Numbered from the stretch's first letter, positions 27,199 to 36,485 are shown. The stretch: DNA of 62,146 nucleotides from Demequina sp. (GCA_030148645.1 JASBTB010000032.1:1-62146), one strand, 5' to 3'. Notes: generated by a model not told the origin, from the letters alone. Translations and numbers: made by a program.

Positions 27199-28325
27199 AG
27201 GACTATTACGCCGTGCTCGGTGTGCCGAGAACCGCGACCGAGGCCGAGATCAAGAAGGCCTATCGCAAACTGGCGCGAGAATTGCACCCGGATGTGGCTG
27301 GCCCAGGGGCGGGCGACCGTTTCAAGGACGTTGCCGCCGCCTACGAGGTGCTGGGCAACGCGGACAAACGCGCCCAATTCGACCGGGGTGTTGACCCGCG
27401 GGGTGGCAACTCCTCAGCGGGCGCGGGGGCGGGGTTTGGCTTCGAGGATATCTTCGAGACGTTCTTTGGCTCGCCGATGGGCGGCTCGGCGCGCAGGGGC
27501 CCGGCGTCTCGCACTCAGCGCGGCGGCGACTCGCTCGTCGAGGTGGAGGTGACCTTGGAGGAGGCGGTCTTCGGCGCGCACCGCGAAGTCATGGTGGACC
27601 TTGCCGAGGTCTGCACCACCTGCCACGGCACCTGTTGCGCCCCGGGTACGCAACCCGCAACGTGTCCACAATGCCACGGGGCCGGAGTGGTGCAACGCGT
27701 CGCGCGCTCGCTACTCGGGCAGGTCATGACGACGGCCCCATGCCCGCGCTGCGGAGGCTACGGGTCGATCATCGACACCCCCTGCACCCAATGTTCCGGG
27801 CAGGGCCGCACGCGTGAGCGCAGGTCGATCGTTATCGACATTCCTGCGGGCGTGGAAACGGGTACCCGCATCCGGATGCCCGGTGCGGGCGATGCAGGCC
27901 CCGGTGGGGGGCCACGTGGCGACCTCTATGTCGAGATCCGTGAACGCCCCCATGAGTCCTTTGAGCGCAGGGGCGATGACCTTCACTGCACACTCGAACT
28001 GCCCATGACGGCGGCGGCGCTTGGCACGGTGGCCACGGTGGAGACCCTGGACGGACCGCGAGAGATCGATATTCGACCGGGAACGCACGCGGGGTCCACC
28101 GTGACACTCAAGGGTCTGGGAGTCGGCCGCTTGCAGCGTCCGGGTCGCGGCAACCTGCATGTCCACCTCGACATTCAGACGCCCACGGAACTGGATGACG
28201 ACCAGATGGAGTTGCTCGCCCGCTTGGCGCGGCTCCGGGGCGAAGAGTTCCCCGAGGCACGGCTGGCTCCGATCGGTGGCGGGGTGTTCTCGCGCCTGCG
28301 GGAAGCGTTCATGGGTCGGGGATAG
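27195..28325 (+). CDS. dnaJ: Chaperone DnaJ (second type, hrcA-linked)
   Basis: A 376-residue co-chaperone of DnaK. The J domain (1-~70) carries HPD at ~34-36. The Gly/Phe region follows (AGAGAGFGFEDIFETFFG), then four zinc-finger repeats at ~140-205: CTTCHGTC, CPQCHGAG, CPRCGGYG, CTQCSGQG. The first repeat has Cys where the consensus has Gly. Client-binding domains are C-terminal. Coupled to hrcA by a 4-nt overlap, as in other Actinobacteria with a dnaJ2. Confidence 0.95.
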   Translation: MKDYYAVLGVPRTATEAEIKKAYRKLARELHPDVAGPGAGDRFKDVAAAYEVLGNADKRAQFDRGVDPRGGNSSAGAGAGFGFEDIFETFFGSPMGGSARRGPASRTQRGGDSLVEVEVTLEEAVFGAHREVMVDLAEVCTTCHGTCCAPGTQPATCPQCHGAGVVQRVARSLLGQVMTTAPCPRCGGYGSIIDTPCTQCSGQGRTRERRSIVIDIPAGVETGTRIRMPGAGDAGPGGGPRGDLYVEIRERPHESFERRGDDLHCTLELPMTAAALGTVATVETLDGPREIDIRPGTHAGSTVTLKGLGVGRLQRPGRGNLHVHLDIQTPTELDDDQMELLARLARLRGEEFPEARLAPIGGGVFSRLREAFMGRG

Positions 28326-28435
28326 GTGTTGGCCCCCATGAGCGACACCGACTGCGGGTGTCCAGAGGTCGACTGCGCTGGCGGCGCCGCGGTGGCAGCA
28401 GTGCACAAGACGTGGTCGAGCGCGTCCGCGCGCAA

Positions 28436-28441
28436 TACGCT
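28436..28441 (+). promoter_or_regulatory. -10 element of a likely leaderless promoter for the HIT gene
   Basis: TACGCT lies 6 nt before the ATG at 28448, and no ribosome-binding site is present. Confidence 0.5.
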
Positions 28442-28447
28442 TGAGCC

Positions 28448-28786
28448 ATGACCGACTGCCTGTTCTGCCGGATTGCGGCCGGTGACATCCCTGCGGATAT
28501 CGTTGCGCGTACCGACACCGTGATCGCGTTCCGCGACATCGCCCCCAAGGCCCCTGTGCATGTGCTCGTTGTACCGTTCGCCCACGTCGCCAACGTGACG
28601 GAGGCTGCCGCTCAGATTCCCACGGTGCTTGCCGAGATGGTTCAGATCGCGCAACGCATCGCCGATGCCGAGACGGGCGGCGAATTCAGGCTCGTCTTCA
28701 ACACCGGACCGACGGCTGGTCAGAGCGTGTTTCACGCGCACGGCCATCTTCTCGGTGGCGCCGAACTGACCTGGGACGACGCGTGA
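28448..28786 (+). CDS. HIT family nucleotide-binding protein
   Basis: A 112-residue protein with the HIT fold: DCLFCRIAAGDIPADIV at the start (zinc-binding Cys pair CLFC), PKAPVHVLVVP in the middle and the catalytic HxHxH motif in VFHAHGHLLGG (~residues 96-106). Members hydrolyse nucleotide phosphoramidates such as adenosine 5'-phosphoramidate. The phoH gene overlaps its stop by 4 nt, so it probably leads the phoH-ybeY-CNNM-era operon. Confidence 0.92.
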   Translation: MTDCLFCRIAAGDIPADIVARTDTVIAFRDIAPKAPVHVLVVPFAHVANVTEAAAQIPTVLAEMVQIAQRIADAETGGEFRLVFNTGPTAGQSVFHAHGHLLGGAELTWDDA

Positions 28787-29871
28787 GCGCATCCCGAGTG
28801 GTGATCGTCGATGACGCCGCGACCATGCCGGACCTGCTCGGCTCCGGAGACTCGGTGCTACGCGAACTGGAGCGAGCCTTTCCGGCCGTTGATGTGTTGG
28901 TGCGCGGCAATCACATTTCCCTCACGGGCCGCGATGCGGACGTCTCGGAGTGCGCGGCCGCCATCGAGGAGCTCCGGTCGCTTCTGGCCGCAGGAGTTGC
29001 CTTGACCCCCGACGTGGCACGCGAGACGGTCCGCATGCTGCAAGGCGCGAGGTCCGCGGTGGCCGCCGCACGTCGCGAAGGCGCTCCCCGTGAGGCGACG
29101 TCCAGCCCCGTGACGATTCTTTCGCGGTCGATCCTCAGTTCCCGGGGGCGCACGATCCGCCCCAAGACGGAAGGACAGGCCGCGTACGTTCAGCAGATCG
29201 AGCGACACACCGTCACGTTCTGTATCGGCCCCGCTGGTACGGGTAAGACGTACCTCGCGATGGCGCAGGCCGTGGCCGCGCTCCAGACCAAGCAAGTGTC
29301 GCGCATCATCCTGACGAGGCCAGCGGTCGAGGCTGGGGAGAGACTTGGCTTCCTGCCCGGCACCCTGTCGGAGAAGATCGATCCGTATCTGCGGCCGCTG
29401 TACGACGCCCTCCATGACATGGTCGATCCGGAGTCGATCCCCCGACTGATCGAGGCTGGCACGGTTGAGGTGGCGCCACTGGCGTACATGCGTGGGCGCA
29501 CCCTCAACGACGCCTTCATCATTCTCGACGAGGCCCAGAACACTACGCGCGAACAGATGAAGATGTTCCTCACGCGCCTGGGATTCGGCTCCACCATGGT
29601 GGTCACGGGGGACATCACGCAGGTTGACCTTCCGGGCGGCACCACGTCCGGTCTGCGCGCCGCGCGAGACATTCTGCGTGGCGTCGACGACATCGGGTTC
29701 AGCGAGTTGGGGGCTCAAGACGTGGTGCGCCACCGACTCGTGAGCGACATCATCACCGCCTACGCCACCGACGAGGCGCGGCGGGAACGCCCGGACCGTG
29801 ACGGCCAACAGCGCCACTTTTCGCGTGGTGCGGAGCCTCGGGCCACCCCATACAAGGAGACTGGCCCGTGA
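28783..29871 (+). CDS. phoH: PhoH-like ATPase
   Basis: A 362-residue cytosolic P-loop NTPase. Residues ~1-90 are a KH-like N-terminal domain; the PhoH core has Walker A GPAGTGKTYLA (~148-158), RPAVEAGERLGFLPG and the Walker B region FIILDEAQNTTREQMKMFLTRLG (~245-267). PhoH proteins are linked to RNA metabolism and commonly precede ybeY. The GTG at 28783 overlaps the HIT stop, and ybeY begins within its last codon. Confidence 0.93.
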   Translation: MSASRVVIVDDAATMPDLLGSGDSVLRELERAFPAVDVLVRGNHISLTGRDADVSECAAAIEELRSLLAAGVALTPDVARETVRMLQGARSAVAAARREGAPREATSSPVTILSRSILSSRGRTIRPKTEGQAAYVQQIERHTVTFCIGPAGTGKTYLAMAQAVAALQTKQVSRIILTRPAVEAGERLGFLPGTLSEKIDPYLRPLYDALHDMVDPESIPRLIEAGTVEVAPLAYMRGRTLNDAFIILDEAQNTTREQMKMFLTRLGFGSTMVVTGDITQVDLPGGTTSGLRAARDILRGVDDIGFSELGAQDVVRHRLVSDIITAYATDEARRERPDRDGQQRHFSRGAEPRATPYKETGP

Positions 29872-30320
29872 TCGAGGTCAACAACGAGACGGACGTCAGT
29901 ATCGACGAGGCAGAGTTTGCGGCGCTCGGTGGCTTTGTTCTGCAGCGCATGCATGTCGCGCCCGATGCGGAACTGGCGATCCTCTTTGTGGACGAGGCCG
30001 CCATGGAGGATCTTCACCTCAAGTGGATGGACGAACCTGGCCCCACCGACGTGTTGAGTTTCCCGATGGACGAATTGCGGCCCGGCACCCCGGACACGCC
30101 CACGCCCGCTGGGCTGCTTGGCGATATCGTGGTGTGCCCGGCTGTCGCCGTCCGCCAGGCAAGAACAGCCGGTCACAGTACACAGGAGGAGATGCTCCTG
30201 CTGGTCACCCACGGGATTCTCCACCTGCTCGGTTACGACCATGCGGAACCGGAAGACGAGCAGGAGATGTTCGCCCTCCAACGCACCCTCCTGCTCACCT
30301 TCCTGGCGCAGAGGGCGTAG
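29868..30320 (+). CDS. ybeY: Endoribonuclease YbeY
   Basis: A 150-residue metal-dependent RNase acting in 16S rRNA 3'-end maturation and ribosome quality control. The zinc motif H-G-x-L-H-L-x-G-Y-D-H is intact (HGILHLLGYDH, ~residues 114-124), and the conserved TDVLSFPMDE lies at ~60. GTG at 29868 overlaps the phoH stop (GTGA). The next gene starts immediately after its stop. Confidence 0.95.
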   Translation: MIEVNNETDVSIDEAEFAALGGFVLQRMHVAPDAELAILFVDEAAMEDLHLKWMDEPGPTDVLSFPMDELRPGTPDTPTPAGLLGDIVVCPAVAVRQARTAGHSTQEEMLLLVTHGILHLLGYDHAEPEDEQEMFALQRTLLLTFLAQRA

Positions 30321-31658
30321 ATGAGTAGCGCGGCTGTGACGCTGCTGGTGTCACTCGGACTCGCGAGCATGCTGGGGGCAGCGGTGATGCACGCCATCGT
30401 GGCGGCGTTCGAGCAACTTCCTCACGCGCGGGAGCGGGTGATGGGCGAGGCCCGGCGTCCAGACGGGCGCCCGACTCTGGTCGCACGCCTCGCCCGTGAC
30501 ACCGACGAGGTGGCCAATGCCGCATCCGTCGTCTACGCCACCCTCGAAGCCGTCGCCTTGGTGTCGTGGAGCGTCCTCGCGTGGACGTGGGGGCGGGGCT
30601 TTTCGTGGCCTGGCTGGGCCGCGGCGCTTGCGACGATGGCGCTCGCTGCCGCCTATTCGCTGCTGCTGGTGCGCGCCGCCCCTCGGATGGTGGCGCGCGC
30701 TCACCCAGAGACCACGGTGCGTACCCTCGCTCCGCTCGGGGTGGCGTTGATCGCGTTGTCGACTCCGGTGCGTCGTGTCATTCCCGCCCTGCGCATGCCC
30801 GCGCTGTCGGAGGCAGAGGACTTGGTGGAGCAGGCCCAAGACGCGCTTGAGGATGAGGACGCGGAACTTTTGCGTGGTGTGGTGAACCTGGGCGACACGC
30901 TCGCGCGTGAGGTGATGGTGCCGCGCACGGACATGGTGACGATAGCGTCGGGCACGCCCCTGAGGAAGGCGATGGTGCTGTTCATGCGCTCCGGTTTCTC
31001 CCGCGTTCCCGTCATCGGCGATAGCACTGACGACGTGCGTGGGCTCCTGTATCTCAAGGACGTGGTGCGCGCGACGTGGGACCACCAGGATGTGCTCGAC
31101 GCTCCGGTGGACGATCTCATGCGTGAGCCGGTCTTCCTGCCGGAATCCGTGCCAGCGGACGACCTGCTGAGGCGCATGCAGGACGAGGTGTTCCACATGG
31201 CGATCGTGATCGACGAGTTCGGCGGCGTGGCGGGCCTCGTGACCATCGAGGACGCACTCGAAGAGATCGTGGGCGAGTTGACAGACGAACACGATCGCGC
31301 AGAGCCGCAGGTGGTCGACCTGGGGCACGGACGTTTTCGCGTGCCTGCGCGACTGGCGATCGATGAACTTGGCGAGCTGTTCGCCATCGAGATCGAGGAC
31401 GACGATGTTGACACCGCGGCTGGTTTGCTCACCAAGGCGCTCGGCAAGGTGCCGATTCCCGGATCGACCGCCCAGGCGCACGGCTTGACGCTCACGGCCG
31501 AACGCGCCGAGGGTCGCAGGCGTAGGCTCACGTGGCTCCTGGTCGAACGCAGTCCCGCTCCGACTGTGCGCGCCGACGAGCAGGACTCTGTTTCGCAGGG
31601 ACGAAGTCGTGCGTCGGGCCGTTCCAGTGGAAGAAGAAGGGCCGCCTCCGATGACTGA
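30321..31658 (+). CDS. CNNM/CBS-pair/CorC_HlyC membrane protein (hemolysin family)
   Basis: A 445-residue protein with a CNNM transmembrane domain (residues 1-~160), a CBS pair (~205-325, REVMVPRTDMVTIASGTPL and IVIDEFGGVAGLVTIEDALEEIVGEL) and a C-terminal CorC_HlyC transporter-associated domain (~345-425). Such proteins transport or regulate Mg2+ or other divalent cations; the haemolysin name is historical. It begins directly after the ybeY stop, and era starts inside its 3' end (8-nt overlap). Confidence 0.9.
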   Translation: MSSAAVTLLVSLGLASMLGAAVMHAIVAAFEQLPHARERVMGEARRPDGRPTLVARLARDTDEVANAASVVYATLEAVALVSWSVLAWTWGRGFSWPGWAAALATMALAAAYSLLLVRAAPRMVARAHPETTVRTLAPLGVALIALSTPVRRVIPALRMPALSEAEDLVEQAQDALEDEDAELLRGVVNLGDTLAREVMVPRTDMVTIASGTPLRKAMVLFMRSGFSRVPVIGDSTDDVRGLLYLKDVVRATWDHQDVLDAPVDDLMREPVFLPESVPADDLLRRMQDEVFHMAIVIDEFGGVAGLVTIEDALEEIVGELTDEHDRAEPQVVDLGHGRFRVPARLAIDELGELFAIEIEDDDVDTAAGLLTKALGKVPIPGSTAQAHGLTLTAERAEGRRRRLTWLLVERSPAPTVRADEQDSVSQGRSRASGRSSGRRRAASDD

Positions 31659-32556
31659 ATTTCGATCCGGCTTTGCCGCGTTTGTGGGTCGCCCCAACGC
31701 CGGCAAGTCGACCCTCATGAATGCGCTCGTGGGGGACAAGGTCACCATCATGTCGTCACGCCCTCAGACCACCCGCCGCGCTATTCGGGGCATCATCAAT
31801 CGGGACGATGCCCAACTGGTGGTGGTGGACACGCCAGGGTTGCATCGTCCACGCACGCTCCTGGGCGAACGGCTAAACGACGTCGTGCGGGAGACGTTCG
31901 CGGAGGTCGACGTCATCGGCTTCTGCCTGCCAGCGGACGAGAAAATCGGCCCCGGCGACACGTGGATCGCGCGCGAACTGAGCCACGCTCGGGCACCCGT
32001 GGTCGCCATCGTGACCAAGGTCGACAAGGTGTCTCGCGATCGCGTGGCAGCACATCTGATCCGGGTGCAGGAACTCGGCGACTTCGTAGACATCGTGCCC
32101 GTGTCCGCGGTGGGCGGCATCCAGGTGGATGTGCTGACGGACGTGTTGGTGAGTCATCTTCCCGCGGGGCCTGTGCTGTACACCGACGGCGAGGTCACCG
32201 ACGAGCCCGAGGACGTGATGATCGCGGAGCTGATCCGCGAAGCCGCCCTTGAGGGCGTGCGCGACGAGTTGCCGCACTCGATCGCCGTGATGGTGGAGGA
32301 GATGGTGGAGCGCGAACAGGCGGCCGATGACCCCCGGACCCCGCTACTGGAGATCCGCGCCCAGGTGTACGTCGAACGCGACAGCCAGAAGGGGATCATC
32401 ATCGGCAGGGGCGGATCCCGACTCAAAGAGGTGGGCGCCACCGCGCGCAACGGAATCGAACGACTCCTCGGCAGACGCGTCTACCTGGACCTCCATGTGA
32501 AGATCGCCAAGGAGTGGCAACGCGACCCCAAGCAGTTGGGGCGCATGGGCTTTTGA
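31651..32556 (+). CDS. era: GTPase Era
   Basis: A 301-residue GTPase involved in 30S assembly. The G motifs are GRPNAGKST (G1, ~12-20), TTRR (G2), DTPGLH (G3) and TKVDKV (G4). A C-terminal KH domain follows with QKGIIIGRGGSRLKEVG (~245-261). ATG at 31651 is chosen because the fold begins a few residues later; the longer frame from 31609 has no start signal. It ends the operon begun at the HIT gene. Confidence 0.95.
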   Translation: MTEFRSGFAAFVGRPNAGKSTLMNALVGDKVTIMSSRPQTTRRAIRGIINRDDAQLVVVDTPGLHRPRTLLGERLNDVVRETFAEVDVIGFCLPADEKIGPGDTWIARELSHARAPVVAIVTKVDKVSRDRVAAHLIRVQELGDFVDIVPVSAVGGIQVDVLTDVLVSHLPAGPVLYTDGEVTDEPEDVMIAELIREAALEGVRDELPHSIAVMVEEMVEREQAADDPRTPLLEIRAQVYVERDSQKGIIIGRGGSRLKEVGATARNGIERLLGRRVYLDLHVKIAKEWQRDPKQLGRMGF

Positions 32557-32568
32557 CAAGCGACCACT

Positions 32569-32578
32569 GAACCGGTTC
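32569..32578. promoter_or_regulatory. Putative LacI-type operator upstream of the 1150-residue protein gene
   Basis: GAACCGGTTC is a perfect 10-bp palindrome with the central CG typical of LacI-family sites for sugar genes. It lies between era and the gene starting at 32658. A GATACT -10-like element is at 32634-32639. No LacI regulator is encoded in the window, so the assignment is inference. Confidence 0.4.
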
Positions 32579-32657
32579 CATTGGGGGTGTGGTCGCGCTC
32601 TCACGGCGGTCGGATCACAGGACTCGCGGGGATCGATACTGCCCATGGAGGCGTGCA

Positions 32658-35600
32658 ATGACGGACGGACTGGCGGCCACTGCCGCTGCAACGTGGGGTT
32701 CACGGGGGCGCGTCGACGGTTCGCTCACGGACCTCGACGGCGAGCGTTTCTACCGCATCGGTACCTACGACCTCATGGACCCATTCCTCATGAGTATTGT
32801 GAGCGACTCCGATCACTGGATGTTCCTGTCCAGCACAGGGGGCCTCACCGCCGGTCGCCGCGACCCCGACAACGCCCTCTTCCCGTATTACACCGACGAC
32901 CGCATTCACGATGCCTCCGAGACCACGGGATCGATCAGCCTGGTGCGCGTGACTCGCGACGGGCGCACGACGTTGTGGGAGCCCTTCTCGACGCGCCAAC
33001 GGGGCCGTTTTCGCACGGAACGGGCGCTGTACAAGAGCGTGTATGGCAACCGTGTGGTGTTCGAGGAGGCCAACCACGATCTCGGCCTGGTCTTCCGCTA
33101 CTCGTGGTCCACCAGCGACGCCTACGGCTTGGTGCGCCAATCGGAGGTCCGCAACCTCGCCGACGGCGCAGCGTCCGTCGAGATAGTGGACGGCATCCGC
33201 AACGTGCTGCCTTCGGGAATCAGCCGCCGCTTCCAGGTGGAGTTCAGCACCCTCGTCGACGGCTACAAGCGCACCGAGACGGCCGAGGGCACCGACATCG
33301 CCCTGTTCCGCCTCAGCTCGATTCCGGTGGACACCGCCGAGCCGAGCGAGGCGCTGCGGGTGAACGTGGCATGGACCACGGGCCTGGATTCCGCCACGGT
33401 GTTGCTGTCGGAGATCCAGTGCGATGCGTTCCGCGCCGGTGCCGCCGTCACGGCGGAGACGGATATTCGCGGACGACGCGGCGCGTACCTGGTGTCCGGG
33501 GTGTTCGCCCTGGCGCCTGGGGAATCCGCGGACTGGCTCCTGGTCGCCGAGGTCGAACTCGACGCCTCGCGCGTGCGGGCCCTGATGCGCGATGTCGCCG
33601 CGCCCGGGATCAAGAATCGCGTCCTGGCCGATGTCGCGGGCGGCACGGCGAGGCTCATGCGGATCGTCGGCGCGACCGATGGTCTGCAGGCCACCGCCGA
33701 CGAGCCGAGCGTGTGGCGTCACTTTGCCAACACGCTGTTCAACGCGATGCGTGGCGGTGTGCCGGATGATGGCTACCGTGTCTCGCGCGATGACCTGCGC
33801 GCCTATCTTGCGAAGACCAACGCACCCGTCGGCGCCCGTCACGCGGCCTTCCTCGACGAGCTTCCCGCGTCGCTCCTGCGTCAGGACCTGATGGCCAGGG
33901 TCGCGGAGGTGGGCGACGTCGAGCTGGAGCGTCTTGCGGCGGAGTACCTGCCGCTGTCGTTCAGTCGCCGCCACGGCGACCCCAGTCGCCCCTGGAACAC
34001 CTTCTCGATTCGCCTGAAGGACGACCAGGGCCAGCCAATGCTGAATTACCAGGGCAATTGGCGCGATATCTTCCAGAACTGGGAGGCACTCGCGCTGTCG
34101 TATCCCGACTTTGTCGAGGCCATGATCTTCAAGTTCGTCAACTCGTCGACGGTTGACGGCCACAACCCGTATCGCGTGCTTCGCGAGGGGTACGAGTGGG
34201 AGATCTTGGACGGCGAGGACGACTGGGCGAACATCGGCTATTGGGGCGACCACCAGGTGATCTACCTCCTGCGCCTGCTCGCCGTGGCGGACCGCTACCG
34301 CCCCGGCGCCCTGGTGCCGTTGCTCAGTCGCAAGGTGTTCACCTTCGCCGACGTCCCCTACCGGATCCGGCCCTACGAGGACCTGTTGCGCAATCCCCGG
34401 GACACGATCGATTTCGACCACAGCGTGAACGATGCGGCGCTTGAGCGGGCGGGCCGCATTGGCTCCGACGGGAAGGCAGCGCTTGACGCCGCCGGTGACC
34501 TCTTGCGCGCAAATCTGACCGAGAAGCTCCTCATCGTGGCGTTATCCAAGCTGGCGAACTTCGTCCCAGGCGGCGGCATCTGGATGAATACCCAGCGACC
34601 CGAGTGGAACGACGCGAACAACGCGTTGGTCGGCAACGGCGTGTCCATGGTGACGCTGTGCTACCTCCGCCGTTATCTCGCATTCCTGGACGGGCAGTTC
34701 GCGGCGTCGGGGCTTGAGGGCGTCGAGACCGCAGTGCCCGTCGCCGCCCTCTTGCGTGCGCTTGCCACAGCCTTCGAGGACCACGCCGATCTGGCGAATG
34801 GCGACGTCTCGGATCGTGACCGCAAGGCGCTGCTCGACCGTCTGGGCACGGCAGGGACGCAGTATCGAGCCGCCGTCTATGACGAGACGTCTCGCGGGGC
34901 TACGACCACGGTGGCGATGTCGCAGATTCGCGATTTCATCGCCAGTGCACTGCGCCACATCGACAACACGATCGCCACCAACCGCCGCGATGACGGCCTT
35001 TACCACGCCTACAACGTCATGCTGGCCTCCGGCAGCGAAGTGCGGCTCACGCGCCTCGACGAGATGCTCGAGGGCCAAGTGGCGGCGCTCAGTTGCGGTC
35101 TGCTCGGGGCGGCAGAGGCGGCCGATCTCCTCGACGCGTTGCGGGCCAGCGCGCTGTACCGGGCGGACCAGAACAGCTACCTCCTGTACCCCGATCGTGA
35201 ACTGCCGCACTTTCTCGACAAGAACATCGTCTCTGAGGACGACGCCGGGGCGTGCGCCCTTGTCGCCGCGATGCTGGAACGCGGCGACACCCGCGTCGTC
35301 GCCAGGGATGTCGATGGAGGTATCCACTTCAATGCCGCGTTCCGCAACGCGGGCTACCTCGATGCGGCGCTGAGCGCACTTGGCGAGGGCGAGTACGGGT
35401 CGCTCGTCGACCAGGATCGCGCGCGCGTGCACGCTCTCTACGAGAAGGTATTCCAGCACGCGTCCTTCACGGGACGCTCGGGTACGTTCTACAAGTACGA
35501 AGGCCTCGGCTCGATCTACTGGCACATGGTATCCAAGCTCCTGCTCGCGGTCGACGAGGCGCGTCTGGAGGCGCTCCACTCGGGCGCACGTGCGGCCGAC

Positions 35601-36110
35601 GTGGTTCGCCTGGCGCGGCATTACGAACAGATCCGAGCCGGCATCGGCGTGCACAAGTCGCCCGCCGAGTATGGGGCCGTGCCCACCGATCCGTACTCCC
35701 ATACGCCCAGTTTCTCAGGCGTCCAGCAGCCGGGCATGACGGGGCAAGTCAAGGAAGACATCATCACCCGTGCGAGCGAGATGGGAGTTGTCGTGGACGG
35801 TGGCACTGTCCGGTTCGAGCCACGGATGGTGCGAGCGCGGGAGTTCCTGGAGGCTCCCGCGACACTGACGTATCTCGGTCTGGACGGGCAGTTCCATCGC
35901 CTCGAACTCGACGCGGGGACGATGGGCTTCACGCTGTGCCAGGTGCCCGTGGTACTTCATCGCGGCGCCTCCGCCAGCATCGTCGTCACGCGCGCCGATG
36001 CGGCTCAACGCATGGAGGGTTTGGGTTTGGACCAGACCGACTCGGCGGAGATCTTCGGACGTACAGGTCGGATCGCACGGCTGGACGTGTCGTTGGGCCT
36101 GACGGGCTGA
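32658..36110 (+). CDS. Large uncharacterised protein, probable (alpha/alpha)6-barrel glycoside hydrolase or phosphorylase
   Basis: An 1150-residue protein with no signal peptide. I do not recognise a named family. Residues 1-~340 look beta-rich, as in the N-terminal sandwich of GH94/GH65-like enzymes. A helical region follows with NWRDIFQNWEALALSYP (~465), ANIGYWGDHQVIYLLRLL (~527) and PEWNDANNALVGNG (~650). The last echoes the catalytic-Asp DWNDGMN motif of GH94 phosphorylases. The end (~1040-1150) is beta-rich again. ATG at 32658 has GGAGG 6 nt upstream. It is probably cytosolic and acts on oligosaccharides. Function and clan are inference; the gene stands alone. Confidence 0.6.
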   Translation: MTDGLAATAAATWGSRGRVDGSLTDLDGERFYRIGTYDLMDPFLMSIVSDSDHWMFLSSTGGLTAGRRDPDNALFPYYTDDRIHDASETTGSISLVRVTRDGRTTLWEPFSTRQRGRFRTERALYKSVYGNRVVFEEANHDLGLVFRYSWSTSDAYGLVRQSEVRNLADGAASVEIVDGIRNVLPSGISRRFQVEFSTLVDGYKRTETAEGTDIALFRLSSIPVDTAEPSEALRVNVAWTTGLDSATVLLSEIQCDAFRAGAAVTAETDIRGRRGAYLVSGVFALAPGESADWLLVAEVELDASRVRALMRDVAAPGIKNRVLADVAGGTARLMRIVGATDGLQATADEPSVWRHFANTLFNAMRGGVPDDGYRVSRDDLRAYLAKTNAPVGARHAAFLDELPASLLRQDLMARVAEVGDVELERLAAEYLPLSFSRRHGDPSRPWNTFSIRLKDDQGQPMLNYQGNWRDIFQNWEALALSYPDFVEAMIFKFVNSSTVDGHNPYRVLREGYEWEILDGEDDWANIGYWGDHQVIYLLRLLAVADRYRPGALVPLLSRKVFTFADVPYRIRPYEDLLRNPRDTIDFDHSVNDAALERAGRIGSDGKAALDAAGDLLRANLTEKLLIVALSKLANFVPGGGIWMNTQRPEWNDANNALVGNGVSMVTLCYLRRYLAFLDGQFAASGLEGVETAVPVAALLRALATAFEDHADLANGDVSDRDRKALLDRLGTAGTQYRAAVYDETSRGATTTVAMSQIRDFIASALRHIDNTIATNRRDDGLYHAYNVMLASGSEVRLTRLDEMLEGQVAALSCGLLGAAEAADLLDALRASALYRADQNSYLLYPDRELPHFLDKNIVSEDDAGACALVAAMLERGDTRVVARDVDGGIHFNAAFRNAGYLDAALSALGEGEYGSLVDQDRARVHALYEKVFQHASFTGRSGTFYKYEGLGSIYWHMVSKLLLAVDEARLEALHSGARAADVVRLARHYEQIRAGIGVHKSPAEYGAVPTDPYSHTPSFSGVQQPGMTGQVKEDIITRASEMGVVVDGGTVRFEPRMVRAREFLEAPATLTYLGLDGQFHRLELDAGTMGFTLCQVPVVLHRGASASIVVTRADAAQRMEGLGLDQTDSAEIFGRTGRIARLDVSLGLTG

Positions 36111-36195
36111 GCATGCGTGGGGCAACGCACGACGCCCCGGTCGCCACGAAGGTCACGAGGGCGTGGGGTTGTCGAGGCGGGCGCGTGCCTGCTTC

Positions 36196-36366
36196 TCAGT
36201 AGCCCATCGAGTCGAAGATCCTGATGGCGTTCGCGAGGAGCAGCATGAAGCCTCCTGTACTCAGCATGAGGATGGCGAGAATGGCGGGAACCGCGTAGTA
36301 TGGCGCGTTCTTGATGCGGTTGTTCTTGGGCTTGGGGCTTTGAGTCTCGACCTGCGCGTGGGACAT
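36196..36366 (-). CDS. 56-residue single-span membrane protein
   Basis: A short gene with clear support: an AAGGAG ribosome-binding site 7 nt before the ATG (36366), a hydrophilic N-terminus with a KPKNNRIKN basic patch, one hydrophobic helix (YYAVPAILAILMLSTGGFMLLLANAI) and a charged C-terminal tail ending DSMGY. It is preceded by a TTGACA -35 (36446-36441) and an operator-like repeat. No family is recognised. It could be a stress-induced membrane microprotein; this is inferred from the regulated promoter only. Confidence 0.72.
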   Translation of the reverse strand: MSHAQVETQSPKPKNNRIKNAPYYAVPAILAILMLSTGGFMLLLANAIRIFDSMGY

Positions 36367-36396
36367 GGGTTTCTCCTTAGGGGTGTGTTCGTACTT

Positions 36397-36446
36397 TGGT
36401 TAGTTGGTGTAGTAACTAACTAACCATCGTTCGACCCACCTGTCAA
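36397..36446 (-). promoter_or_regulatory. Promoter with operator-like inverted repeat for the 56-residue protein gene
   Basis: On the minus strand a perfect TTGACA (36446-36441) is followed by overlapping TTAGTTAGTTA direct repeats and the dyad TGGTTAGTT (36397-36405)/AACTAACCA (36418-36426). Repressors of the TetR, PadR or MarR type use such sites. The -10 element is not clear and would lie inside the repeat. Confidence 0.5.
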
Positions 36447-36473
36447 GAAGAAGGCGAGATTCCTGTGATCCGC

Positions 36474-36479
36474 TAAGGT
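36474..36479 (+). promoter_or_regulatory. -10 element of the leuA leader transcript
   Basis: TAAGGT lies 6 nt before the ATG of the leader peptide, so the transcript probably starts at that ATG. Confidence 0.5.
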
Positions 36480-36485
36480 GTCGCT

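Noticed and set aside
28338-28451. 37-codon Cys-containing frame before the HIT gene
   Set aside because: No ribosome-binding site, and the leaderless -10 of the HIT gene lies inside it, so translation is unlikely.
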